In this document: positions 22,491 through 33,644 of the stretch, piece by piece
Layout: each line of letters starts with the position of its first letter
Position numbering within the stretch: position 1 is the stretch's first letter
Assembly (NCBI RefSeq): GCF_014898055.3
Contig: NW_023605083.1
Location: 94,265,483 to 94,329,482 of the forward strand
Origin: Talpa occidentalis
Lineage: Eukaryota; Chordata; Mammalia; Eulipotyphla; Talpidae
Reading direction: 5' to 3'
DNA length: 64,000 nt
The notes under the pieces: model-generated
The model's database searches: none
Told to the model about the DNA's origin: nothing
What the model saw: only the letters and a program-made list of their open reading frames with translations
Made by a program: the position numbers and the translations under genes

Positions 22491-23322
22491 TATACCTATG
22501 GGCTTTCAAACATAGTCCAGAGAGGGATCTGGAACCCTCCTGCCCTCCAGAAATCTAGCAGGTACCATTTGGAGGAGTAGGATATGAAATTGCCCCATTT
22601 TGTTCCTGACCAGGCAGCTAAGACAATTCATGCTATTTCGTGCGTTTCAGCATACAAAGAATATGTTCTGCTGCTATAATAAAAAACTTCTTTGATAGGC
22701 TGTAGTATCTCCTTAGATACTTTAGCTGAGAAGTGGTAGCTACCATGTATTGGTATGTCTGGGTCTTCTGACATTGGTGAGGAAGGGGTTAATTATGCCC
22801 ATCTGTGATGTGGCAGCCAGGGCCTCTCAACCAGGGGTTGCCATAGAGACAGTCACAAAATGCTCAATAGTATAGGCAACTGCACTGGGAGGTCCCTCTG
22901 CCATTAGCTTAATCAGACACCTTGTTGGTCACAGCATATTCTACTCTTTTCTTTCCCAATTCAGAGACTGCTGTCCTGAGGAACCATGTGAAAGTAGTTC
23001 TGGCTCTTCTAGTCCATTTTCCTGTTCTTTTGTCTTTTAGTAAGAAACAAAGCAAAGCAAAGCAAAGCAAAGCAAAGCAAAGCAAAGCAAAGCAAAGCAA
23101 AGCCAAACAAGACTTCTGTTTTGGAAACAAAAGTGAGAGGGGAACTGGAGTTGATAAGATGAACAAAGAAATGTTGCCGAGACTTCAAATGATGGGGTTA
23201 AATAGGCCCATCTGTATTATGAGATGATCATTTACCCGATCTCTCCAATTTCAGGGGATAACCCCTAATCTGGTGGGCTTGCCTATGTCAGAGTATCTAT
23301 TGAAATACTCTTTCAATTCTAG
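22491..23322. other. Unique DNA with a pentanucleotide array
   Basis: Only the (AAAGC)n array at 23044-23103 is recognised. The frames of 85 and 101 residues spanning it are repeat artefacts. Confidence 0.5.
23044..23103 (+). repeat. (AAAGC)n microsatellite
   Basis: About eleven uninterrupted AGCAA/AAAGC units. The five-base period keeps several frames open on both strands, creating false ORFs with repeating Leu-Cys-Phe-Ala or Lys-Gln-Ser-Lys-Ala units. Confidence 0.97.
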
Positions 23323-23586
23323 GGGCCTCCCCGGTGGTGCAAGGGGCTAAGACGCAACCTATGAAGCTATCTGCAGGTACTGCAGCATGAATTCAATCCC
23401 TGGACAGGGAGCTACCCATATGGTGCAGCAGACCTCTCCTGACTTTCCTGCTGCTCCCCTCAGCAGTGTATTTCAGTCAGCCTGCCTGTTCTGTTCCTCA
23501 CTCTGTCTCTGGTGAATCCTCTCACTGCCCACACCTCTGGCCTGTACCCCAGTTCTTGTATGCATAAATAAATAAAATTTAAAAAA
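23323..23586 (+). mobile_element. tRNA-derived SINE (TTAAGACGCAACCTATGAAGC type)
   Basis: Full-length SINE with the AATAAATAAAATTTAAAA tail, in which the usual TCTTT is altered. The flanking duplication AAATACTCTTTCAA is at 23303-23316 and 23587-23600, with six further diverged bases between the left copy and the head. Confidence 0.92.
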
Positions 23587-23649
23587 AAATACTCTTTCAA
23601 GCCTAATGAAACCAAAGGCAAAACAGTCCAAAAATAATGTTAATCATTT

Positions 23650-23770
23650 AAAATGTTATCATTTTATAGATGAGAAAAGTGAGGTTCAGAAAGTGAAATA
23701 TCACACCTAAGTTTATACAACTGGTTGATTCCAAAACTAATGCACATAGCTACTCTACTACTCTGTCTCT
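23650..23770 (-). repeat. MIR SINE fragment
   Basis: The antisense MIR core is visible: 'attttatagatgagaaaagtgaggttcagaaagtgaaatatcacacc', which corresponds to the familiar 'CAGATGAGGAAACTGAGGC' pattern. Confidence 0.8.
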
Positions 23771-26700
23771 TACATTTACAGTCAGCTGAAATTAACCTTC
23801 CCCATAACATCTACTCATTGGTCCTCATTCATTCTATAGAGCAAACGAGAACACACTCCTTCCCTTTCACAGTTCTGTACCTTGAAGAGAACTGAAATTT
23901 CAGTGAAATGCAAGGACTGTGGGTTATTGTGAGGAATGGCTCTGCTTTGAAGGCAGCATTGTACCTTCTCTTGGTCCCCTCCATTCTAGACTAAGCCTCT
24001 GTATGGTCCACTAAAATGTGAAATAAGAGTTACTACTCACAATTCTTAGATTCTTTCCAGGAAAAGGCAGGAAACCCTTGATTGCTGTCCTCCAACCACA
24101 TCTCCAGTAATCCAGCATTAGCCCAGCAGAGATGAAATGCTCACCTGTGACCACACCACCAGCTTACACACTTCCTAGCCCCTACGGATGAGTGTCTATA
24201 AGATAGCACTTGGCCCCTTGGTCCCAGGAGTAGTGTCAGTAACAACAATAGGTCTCCTGTCTTCAAGCAGACTCTGGGAAGATAGTTTAGTGAAGGGCAT
24301 TTTGGTGACGGACAGGACATGTTGGGTATTGACTAATTATCCCAGCCAGTTTATCCAGCCTTATAGTACATGAACAGCTGTAGCTGCTCTGAACAGGATC
24401 TGGTTAACTTAGAGGCTGGTCAAGAGGTAAAAATAACTAATTTCCCCAAGGAGCCTCAAGACGCAGCTGGTTTCTGGGTCTCCTCTGTAAACTGCTGGAG
24501 GCTATAAACAGGACCTTGGGCAGTGTTTGTGGAAGGTAATGTGGCTGAATTAATGATGATGCAGGAGCCTTCACAGAGGTGATTCTTGACTCTTTTAATT
24601 GCACCATTTCTCAACCTTAATGCTGCCTCACTGCCATTTCTGAATTATATATCCAAACACATCCGGAGACACACATACTGTAGATGAATTCTCCTGTTCA
24701 AACTGATAAACTACCTAACACATAATTTATTCTTCATTTATCTTTGCCTTAATCAAGCCAAACTCTTTCCCTTCTACTCTATGCTTTGAGAATATTAGTC
24801 TTCATACTGTATCTTTCTAGACACTGTCCATGTAAGTCTATTCCAAAGCTACATAAGAAAACCAGAACTGACAAGTTCTAGTCTCTTCTCTGTTTCTGAT
24901 TTCATCTTGATGGGGCTATTTTCTTGATGGGGCTATTTAACCTATCGGGATGGCTCACTATGGAAAGTTGTATTTTGTTCCACAACGAAACATGTTTCGG
25001 TTAAACAGATTGTTCTCCACATCCCATCCCACTGCTCACTCCCACTTCTACCAACCCAAGCGATATATCCTGAAATGCTGTTTTCTCCAGTCACTGTGTC
25101 TAGCTGCCTTCCTGGTCTTCCTCGTGTCATTTTCTCAGTCACCTCCTCTGACTCTGGTTTACAGATGCCAGAACCAGAGCTCCCACCCCTCCTTCCTCAA
25201 GCACAAGGGGAGAAACCTGCATATCTGATTGACTCAATGGTCTGTCCACTGCTGTTCCTGCCACCTCTGATTCTATGATTGCTCAGTGCATGGTACCTGG
25301 GGGACACATCCTTCCCCAACTATCTTTTGTGTCTGCCTTTAATTTGGAATCTACACAGCTCCTACAATCTTTCAGTTTCTTCAAATCTTTTTGAAATTCA
25401 CCTTCTTGTGCTTAGATAGCTTCCTCGATATTTGCCAGGGATCTCCTGCCCACCTGGATCTAATGTCTCTGCTGTCCCTCCCAGTGAATTCCCTCCTACT
25501 CTGGTTCAGGGCCAGACAGGACCCAGACTTCCACCAGAATCCAGACATGAAATTCCTTCTCTAATTCAGCCCTTGGCAACCTTTTATGATCCTCAAGTGG
25601 AGCCCCATGGAGTCAAGTAACATGGGGAGTGCAAGGAATCTTTGTCATGACATTGCAGCAAGTGAATCCAAGAGACCCACTATGGTCCATCAACAAACTC
25701 TCAACTTGGGATTGAAGGCATACATGTGGGAAGAGATGAGGGATACTATTTCTCCTGCAGATACTTAGGAATCAGCACAATATTCCATATTAAATCAAAG
25801 TTAAAAACTTTGACTTTGTCAAAAGAGGTGTGATTTTCGATTGCATTCTCAGCCTTTTATATTGGATACAATATATTGGATATAGTTTAGGGCTATGAAA
25901 GGAGAGATAGGGTAGATCAGGAGCAGGGAAGGAGTTACCAGAGTTGGCTGTTTTCAGTTTGTTCCTGACTTTACAGTTAGCCATTTGGTCACTTATCGTA
26001 AGATTCCCATAGAATTCCCCCTCTTCTTAACCATGTTCTCTGCTCTGAAAAAATATCAGTCATATTTTCCCACCTCAGTCTTCCTGGAGAGAGCTATAAA
26101 ATCCAGGGTAGCTCCCTCCAGACCTTAGCTCGTGGGTCCCAATGGGGCTTCCCTGACACTCAATGTTCCCCTTCACCAATAGTAGGGATCTCACTCCTCA
26201 CACTCCTCAAGCCCCTGAATTAATTCCCACCTGCTCCCCTCCTACATTACAAAGATGAAGTCATTTTGAAGAGGACAGAGAGAAAAGGAGGAAGATGCAA
26301 ATGGGAAAGAGTCAAGAAAGAAAGTTGTCAGAACATGGGATATGTTGAGAAAGGAGGGTTTGGCAGGATGGAGGTAAATAAAAATCATCTTCATCATCTT
26401 AGGACATTTGAGAAGGCAGAAAATGTGAAGTGCTCCTGTGAAGGAGCTCCTCCACCAGGAGCTCCTCCTTCCTGCCATCCATGGCCCAAGGTTTTGAATA
26501 AAAATGGAGACGTTTCCTCCAGCAGAGCTTGAAATTTACACATAAAAGATGCACTGTTTCTTCATTAGCCTTTATTTCCAGGGGGAGCAAGTGATGTGAG
26601 TTCTAATAACATTAAGGAAGTCTCTGAAGAGTCCTGGTAACACATGATGGAGTCAAACATGACAGCTCTGTCTTCAGAGTTGAATAAGGTTAAGGTGTCC

Positions 26701-29023
26701 ATGTCAAAGGGGAAAAAAGCAGATGCAAGGGCTTGAGGTAGCCCCACAGAAATGATTCTTGGCTGAGTGCGAGATTGTAGGATCACTGAGGAAGATTCGG
26801 GATGGACATGGAAAGTCCAGCCTGGCATCACTCCAGGAACTGTGGCTTGTTTATTTCAGTGCTCTGAGTACTGTGGTCCTTTATAGCTGCCTTCTGAATT
26901 CTTCCTACTTTTGATCAGAACTAATCTTTGCTTCTGGAAACACCACATATTTCTTCCTCCCTCTCTTTCCCCTCTCCTTTTTGCTCTCTATTCTGACTTT
27001 AAAAAAAGAGTCCAAGTGCAGCCAGAAAAATAGAAATAAATGCCCAATATTTCAAATGTAAGGAAACTACTAGATGAGCATGCCATAAATGCGCTGGAAG
27101 GACTAAAAGAGTCACAAAGAAGAAGATGAGTTATATGACAGGGAGTCATTACTGCCCTGAGAACTAGAAGATTGAAGCTAGAAGTTCTAGAAGCTGGGAC
27201 CATGATGGTGCCTCCTGCTGCAATTCAGAGAAATCTCTGATGTGGCATAGAAAATGACTGGAGGCACAGCCACCTGCTTCTGCTGGAACTAGGGTCACCC
27301 TTGGACATGGGTGTCGGCTGCCCTGGCAGTGCCCCAGCGGCACCAGTGCCAGGACAGAGCAGCATAAGAAGCTTAGAATGGCTCTGAGTAAAACAGGCAA
27401 CAACTAGTGCACCCCTCTTTCTTCCAAGTCCTGCCTTTTCTTGATCTTCCTTTTATATTTTTTGTTTCTTTCCCTCACTACATTTGTTTGACCAGCACTT
27501 CATGAGAACTTACCATATACCAGAATTATGCTAGAATTGGGGGTGAGGGAAGTGGATTCAGAAATATATAAGGATAGCAATCTGTTCCCAAGGTACTTGG
27601 GAAACCCTCCCCCCTTTTTTTTTTGCAGATCAAGTATTGCTTCTCAAAATGGGTCCTTCCCAATTCCCTCCATCTTTCCTTTGTTTGGGTACTTTTTTTT
27701 GTTTGGGTACTTTTTGTTTAAAAAATCTTAGGGCAATCTCTGACCAACTTGCTCAGTCAGTGGACACACACTGAGAATCTGTAATATGCATTGGACTCTG
27801 CAGTGAGAGAGAAAACCTATATATTAGTCTTTATTCCTGAAAACATTATTCTGGGGAGGGAGGTACTGACAGTACATGACAGTTAATTGCTACGAATCAA
27901 TGAACTGACTTTCTAAAGGCTTCTTATAGGATAGACCTGGGTGCCCTGAGATCAGCAGGGTAAGAGCAAATTCATGGGAAAATGACTTGTCCTGGATGGA
28001 AGGAGTGGGGTTTCATGCTAGGAGAGGAATAGGCTACAGACCTAGTCAGTTGTGTATACAAATCACCACCTGTCTCTTGCCCCAAGGTTACCACTGTCAC
28101 CAACCTTTGGTTAATGGAAACAAGAACCTTGAGAAGAAGGCAGAAATGCAGAGTTTTAGTTCTTTCATTTTCTACCCAATATTGGTTCAATGGCCTTGAG
28201 TGTTTCTTCTGTAACAAGGGGATACTGATTCAATTCCTGATTAAACAGATCTGGAACATCAGAGATTCCATCCTGTTCTCAGATGTAGGACCCAGTAACT
28301 CACTTGGGGTAGGTAGGGATGTCTGATTTACTGTCCCATTCTCATGAGTCAAGCAGAAAAGCTTGGATCTTCCTCCCCAGTCACATTTATACTATCTTCT
28401 CTTCTCTCTAGTAGCTCCTGTCTTAGAGCTGCTGGGGCAGTCAGGGAGAGCTCCAAGTTCATTCTTGTGATTGGCCAGTGCTCAGGCAGGACCTGCCAGG
28501 CCAGCTAGCAGTATGCAGGAAGCAAGTCCTCTCATTTAGCAGCCTTTCCGCAAAGCCTGTGTAAGGAGGAGCTGCCCTGTGGATACATAGGGCAGAAGCT
28601 GACCTGGGATGGGCTCTTCGTTGTCCCCTCATCTGACCCCCTTCCTCAGACTTTCTTCTCTTAGCATAGTCCCCTCTTATGCTGCCACACAGGCTCATTT
28701 GTGCCCGTGGACACCTCTGGACCCATCGGCTGTCCTGGTAATGAACAGTGACAGCTCATCACATTACTGCCTTGCTTCTCTGGCAGGGAGGTTAAGGGCT
28801 GGTGAGGCTCATTAGCATCTGCCTGGAAGGAGATCAGGCAGTACCACTCGCTTTTCCTCCTCTCAGAGCTAACCTCTCTTTCCCAGGCCCCACTCTAGCA
28901 ATTCAGCTGGGTTTCACCCACTGCTGGTGGGTCATGAGCAGTTGTGGAGATGGTTGCTGTAATTGTTATTCCTTAGCAGCAAAGGGAGGAAATGATATAT
29001 GATTTGCTTTTGAAGATTGATAA
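23771..29023. other. Largely unique DNA, no gene recognised
   Basis: About 5 kb with no SINE of the young family. Faint L2-like pyrimidine-rich sequence occurs near 25010-25260. A 17-bp tandem duplication lies at 24905-24937. A purine-rich block is at about 26260-26380. Many frames of 60-92 residues occur on both strands, but none shows a domain or exon structure that I can defend. Confidence 0.45.
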
Positions 29024-29258
29024 GGGCCTCCCTGGTGGTGCAAGGGGTTAAGACGCAACCTATGAAGCTATCCGCAGCCACTGCAGTGTGAGTGCGATCC
29101 CCGGCCAGGGAGCTACCCACATGGAGCAGCAGACCTCCCGCCTTGCCCACTGCTCCCATCAGCAGTGTACTTCAGTCCTGCTGAATCCTCTCACCCCCGC
29201 ACCTCTGGCCTGTACCCCAGTTTTTGTGTGCATAAATAAATCTTTTAAAAAGAAAAGA
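29024..29258 (+). mobile_element. tRNA-derived SINE with internal deletion
   Basis: TTAAGACGCAACCTATGAAGC-type copy. About 33 bp of the pyrimidine-rich body (the 'ctgcctgttctgctccccactctgtctctgg' region) are missing between 29176 and 29183. The tail AATAAATCTTTTAAAA keeps a T-run terminator. No convincing TSD. Confidence 0.88.
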
Positions 29259-29581
29259 AAACATAAAACACAGGAGCAGTCATTTCTATTCATTGGAATT
29301 CCAAGATGCTCCCTTGAACAGGAGCAGAGTGCTCCCCAGGAGCTGGGCTAGCAGGCCGTGGGAATGTGAGCGTGAGTTTCATCCCTGATGCCTGTTGCCA
29401 GTGAAAGAAGATTGAGACCAGGAGCACTGGCTGTCCTCCTGCCTCCTGACTGTTGGCTGGGACAGGCAGGAGACAAAGGGGAATGCTGCAGTTTCCTGGA
29501 GGAACCCTGGGTTAGAATTTCTAACCAAGGAGAACCTCTGAAACAGCATGTCTGGAACCCAAACACCATGCAGCTTAGCAT
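29259..29581. other. Unique DNA, nothing recognised
   Basis: No exon or repeat could be supported. Confidence 0.4.
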
Positions 29582-30060
29582 CTGTATTAGCTATCTATTG
29601 CTGCACAACAAAATATCTCCAAATTCAACAGCTTAAAGGAACTAACAGAATTACTTTGCACAGTTTCTGAGGATCAAGGGCCCAGGAAAAGCACTGCTGA
29701 GTGATTCTGCCTTAGGTTTGCTATGACATTGCACTCAAGCTGTTGGCTCAGGCTCCTGTCTCTGGGGACTTGCATGCATCTGGGGGGTTGGCTTCCAAGT
29801 TCATTCACGTAGATGTTGGCAGAAAGTTTCTGTTCCTCAGTATGTGCTACTCATGACATGGCTGCCACCAGTGCATGTGGTCCAAGGCAGGGGTGCTGAC
29901 CTTATAAACAATCCTCAGAGGTGGCACATCGTCATTTTTACATAGTCACCTAACCTCCTCTGTCCCCTCCCCCAATACAATGTAGGATGTGATTACAAGG
30001 ATGTGAATACTTGGGGCCCAAGAACGAGGAAAAGGGCATATAATATTACAGTGTAGACTG
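29582..30060 (-). repeat. MLT1-like MaLR LTR
   Basis: The antisense 3' end reads 'tgtattagctatctattgctgcacaacaaaatatctccaaa...acagcttaaa', the reverse of the MLT1 terminus. The interior includes 'cttccaagttcattcacgtagatgttggcag', typical of MLT1 members. The far end is decayed. Confidence 0.7.
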
Positions 30061-30624
30061 ATTCAGTAGGTCAGGAATGGGGGTTAGGGATTACCAGATA
30101 CTGGTATGAAAAATGGGGACATTTGATGGCTCATCTAGCACAAAACCATCCAACACCTTCTTTACATAGATGTCTGGACGTTGGATGTTTTCTTTCAAGA
30201 TCTTTCTTTCTAAGGTTAATAGGAGGTCCCTACGGCCATATCCTCAGGGAAAAAAGCCATGCCAGACACTTTTGACTAGGCACAGTTTCCTGCACACTGT
30301 TCTGGAATGACTAGCCTGCTCAGGAGCCACATTGAGTGGCTCACTCTGCAAGGACAACTGAAATCACCGATGGAGCAAAATTCTAAGCTGGCAGGGCTGA
30401 ACAACATTCCTAGTTCAATTATTTTACTTTAAAGGTGATAAAATGAAGGCCCAAATGCTTAAAATCTGACTTAGCAACTACCACAGTCCTGACCATCAAT
30501 ATTGATTGACCCAGTTGATAAAATGGCAAGTTTTGGAACTTATATAGTTATTCTGAACAAAGGTCTTTTGTTGTTTTTTTAACTTTCTACATCAGGAGCT
30601 GCAATTCCATGTCTATAGGGGTCA
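30061..30624. other. Unique DNA, nothing recognised
   Basis: No exon or repeat could be supported. Confidence 0.4.
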
Positions 30625-30638
30625 AGAACCTCATATGG

Positions 30639-30937
30639 GCCGCCCCTGTGGCGCAGCGGTTGAGCGCTGGGTTGCGAAGCTGCCCTCAGACAGTGCCGTT
30701 TGATTCCCGGCTGCTCCCCGGCCACCGGAGGAGGGTCCCACATGGCGCGCAGACCTCTCCTGCTGCCCGCTGCTCCCCTCAGCAGTGTACTTCGGTCCTT
30801 CTGCCTGCTCTGCTCCCCGCTCTGGCTCTGGTGAATTCTCTCACCCTCCCGCACTTCTGACTGTACCCAGTGCTTGTATAAACAAAGAAAAATAAATCTT
30901 AAAAAAAAAAATAGCTTCTTTCTTTTTTAAAAAAAAA
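30639..30937 (+). mobile_element. tRNA-derived SINE (GTTGAGCGC type) with read-through tail
   Basis: CpG-rich full-length SINE flanked by a perfect 14-bp duplication, AGAACCTCATATGG, at 30625-30638 and 30938-30951. The tail is AAATAAATCTT, an 11-base A-run (30901-30911), the private TAGCTTCTTTCTTTTTT (30912-30928), and a second A-run directly before the TSD. The private segment is therefore inside the insertion. The A-box-like TGGCGCAGCGG is a near-perfect match to the tRNA A box. Confidence 0.93.
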
Positions 30938-30999
30938 AGAACCTCATATGGCCAAAGAGACATGAGCTGGTGGTGGACCTAGAGGTAATGAATGGTACT

Positions 31000-31844
31000 T
31001 GAGCTTTCCCTAGATGTCAGAAACATTGAATTTTAGGTGAAACCTGATTTTTAAATATTGCCAATAAATTCAAACTTAAAATAGACTAAACCAAATAAGA
31101 CAAGTTGCCAAAGTAGATATGCCTGCCATCTGGCTGTAGAATCTGCCAGAGGTAGATACATCAGCTTCTGATGTTAGAGATTGAAAGTGATTTTGGTTTA
31201 TATGTGTGTTTGAATGGCACCACGCAAAGCCAAATGTCAGGAAATACTTTCCCTGTTTGCTTAGAGAGTTTCTTTCCTAAATAAAGAAGGGAAACTTGGT
31301 AATAGTTCGACAGAATCAAACTGTAGGTATCTCTTTCCATGTAACCAGAATAAGATGTTTGACAGATTTAACTCAGTTAAATGCTTAGAAATTAATTTAG
31401 GTTGGGTATTTTTGATACTCTAAGGCAAGTGATTGGAGATTACTATGAGTTGACCTGCCAGTTAATTAGAAATTCATACGTGGGTTCCTATATTCACCTA
31501 CACACTGTGTGACCAGTCTGGCCTGTTGTGTCCACAAGACAAATGGACCAGGCACAAACTGTAATGTGTCTGTTTGTCCAATGGAAATATTTTATGATTT
31601 TTACACCAATGGGAAGTGCGCATATAATCTATATACAGGAAAGTGCACATAAGAATACCATTCACTAAAATGATCTCTAGAATCAGTTCTTAAATCAGAG
31701 AAAGATCATCAGCACCCCAGGAGAGCCTTGGTCCCTTTTCTTATCTACTCGTCTCTACCTCCTCCCCCCCAAGAGGATTGCAATCCTGACTGGTAACACC
31801 TGGCGCCTTTTGTTCAGCTTCATAAGACCAATTTGTTCCCATTG
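31000..31844. other. Unique DNA, nothing recognised
   Basis: AT-rich, with no exon or repeat that I can defend. Confidence 0.4.
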
Positions 31845-32690
31845 TGTGCAGATGTCCAGTTGTGATGTATCATTGCTACATAGTATTCCACTCTGTATGT
31901 ATAACACTATTCATCCTTCTATTGATACACATTACACTTGAAGGCTATTACAAATTGTGCTGTTATGATATCTCTAGTACCCATCTTTTTTTAAAAAAAA
32001 TCTTTTTTTTGATGTTAATATATTTTAAAATTTTATATATTTTTATATCATTTTTCATTTTTGCATAACGTATGCATTTTCCTCTTGGTTATAGTCCCCA
32101 TACTATTCCCACCCCCCTTGTTCTGAAATCCTAGTACACATCTTTTGATGAAATTTCTTTTGGGATATTTATCTAGAAATTGAATTGCTGGGTCATAGGG
32201 TGAGCATATATTAAATTCTAGTATGTGCTGCCTGTTTCCAAAATGACCCTATCAATTTACATCCCTACCATCAGTGAACAAATGGTCTGGCTATTTCACA
32301 TCCTTGTCAATGCTTGGTTGTTGAAAGACCACTGCCTAGTTTTGTTTTTCATTTGGTGGAGGGGTAGTGATTCACACACTTTTAATTTGCATTTTCCTAA
32401 TGACTTACAAAGTTGAACACTTTTTTGGTATGTTTAATGGCCGCTTGAATATTCTTTTCTGTGAAGAGTCTGTTCAAATCATGTGCCAATAAAAAAAAGA
32501 GGACTTATCTTTTCACTCGCTTAATGATGTCTTTTTATAAATAGAAATTCTTAACTTCAATGTTCACCAATTTATCATTTGTTCGTCATTATGGTTAGCT
32601 CTTTTGTGTCCTATTTAAGAAATCTTTGGCTACTCAAGGTCACAAAGATGCTTTCCTCAAAAAGTTTTATTAACTTTTACCTTTCGCATT
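31845..32690 (-). mobile_element. Old L1M/HAL1-type LINE, 3' portion
   Basis: Antisense ancient LINE: 'tcattgctacatagtattccac', 'ttgaattgctgggtcatagggtgagcatat', 'aatttgcattttcctaatgac' and 'gaagagtctgttcaaatcatgtgcc' are classic antisense L1M ORF2 C-terminal and RNase-adjacent segments. It is split by a young L1 fragment at 31990-32130. Confidence 0.8.
31990..32130 (-). mobile_element. Young L1 3' end (141 bp) nested in old L1
   Basis: Minus-strand 3' terminus of the same young L1 family as 9624-10478 (shared 'tatagtccccata.tattcccacccccc' and 'tgcattttc.tcttggttatag' segments). Flanked by CTAGTACCCATCTTTT (31974-31989) and CTAGTACACATCTTTT (32131-32146), which is a 16-bp duplication with one mismatch. 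Severely 5'-truncated. Confidence 0.9.
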
Positions 32691-32774
32691 TCAAATAGAG
32701 ACTGGAGTAGATTTCTTTTCATCTTCTAGATAATTTCCCCCAGGCTCAGTTAATCTACAGCATGACAGAGGGGC

Positions 32775-32965
32775 AATGCACCTTAATGGTAGACACAAGA
32801 ATCTGAAAGCAGACTGCCAGCATCTTCCAGTTACCAGCTGTTGACATTAGGTAGTTGCTTGACCACCCTGTGCCTCATTTTCCCAGACATAACAACCCGT
32901 CTCCCTCATAGTTGTCTAGTGAGCATTAATTTTGTTAATCTATACACAGAATCTATATACACAAT
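32775..32965 (+). repeat. MIR SINE
   Basis: Sense MIR: 'accagctgttgacattaggtagttgcttgaccaccctgtgcctcattttccc', followed by the decayed 3' segment. Confidence 0.8.
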
Positions 32966-33601
32966 ACTAAGGGTTAGAAATTATTGGGCTTATTCAACAA
33001 GCTGAGAGACTATAAGGGAGAGGGATGAAGAGTGAGAGGTTAACATGTCATAAATGTTGGCATGGATGGAAGGAAAGGAATAAAAAGTCACTTACCTCTA
33101 CCCATTTTTGAAGTTCGTTCATGGGTCATGGACTGTGCAATGGTCAGAATGTCCCAGGAAGTCCATTGTCCATTCTGGGAATGCAGGGCAGCAAACTCCA
33201 CATGGCCCAGAAGCACCGTGGGCTCATATATCTCCTCCTGGGGTTTGAACAGCAGGCAAAAATCCCACCAACTGTTTTACGCTGGAGATGGATGATCTGT
33301 CGAATGGGTTAAAATGAGGAGTGGCTCTGCTTTAGTGAGGAATCAACACTGCTGACCGCCCAACAACTCCTTTCCCATTTGGCTTCCAAGGGGCAGATCC
33401 TTTCTCAGGCATTGAAATGGTTCCCCCAGTTATGGTCCTGTGGGAAGGTGGGCACTTTACCCAGAACTCAGTAAGCATAGAGTTGAGGGTCAGATCATTT
33501 TGTGAGTCAAGGAATTCCTCAAGGATTTCTAGAACGTAATTTCATCTCTTTAGCTAAGCCTCCAGTACAACTAGAAGACTATCATATCCCTAAGTCCAGA
33601 A
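32966..33601. other. Unique DNA, nothing recognised
   Basis: No repeat or exon could be supported. The frames at 33062-33312 have no recognisable domain. Confidence 0.4.
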
Positions 33602-33640
33602 CAGGGGTCTGCAACTTCATCTATGAAAGTCCGGACTGAA
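33602..33640 (+). repeat. hAT-Charlie-like element, left end
   Basis: 'caggggtctgcaacttcatctatgaaagtccgga' matches the terminal start (CAGGGGTCTGCAAACTTTTTCTG...) of a common mammalian hAT family. The continuation is found about 1.3 kb downstream at 34905-35100. Confidence 0.6.
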
Positions 33641-33644
33641 AGAG

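Noticed and set aside
22909..23227. Overlapping 85- and 101-residue ORFs
   Set aside because: Kept open by the stop-free (AAAGC)n pentanucleotide repeat.
28459..28815. Overlapping 68-79 residue ORFs in a GC-richer interval, considered as exons
   Set aside because: No splice-consistent boundaries or domain, and openings occur on both strands.
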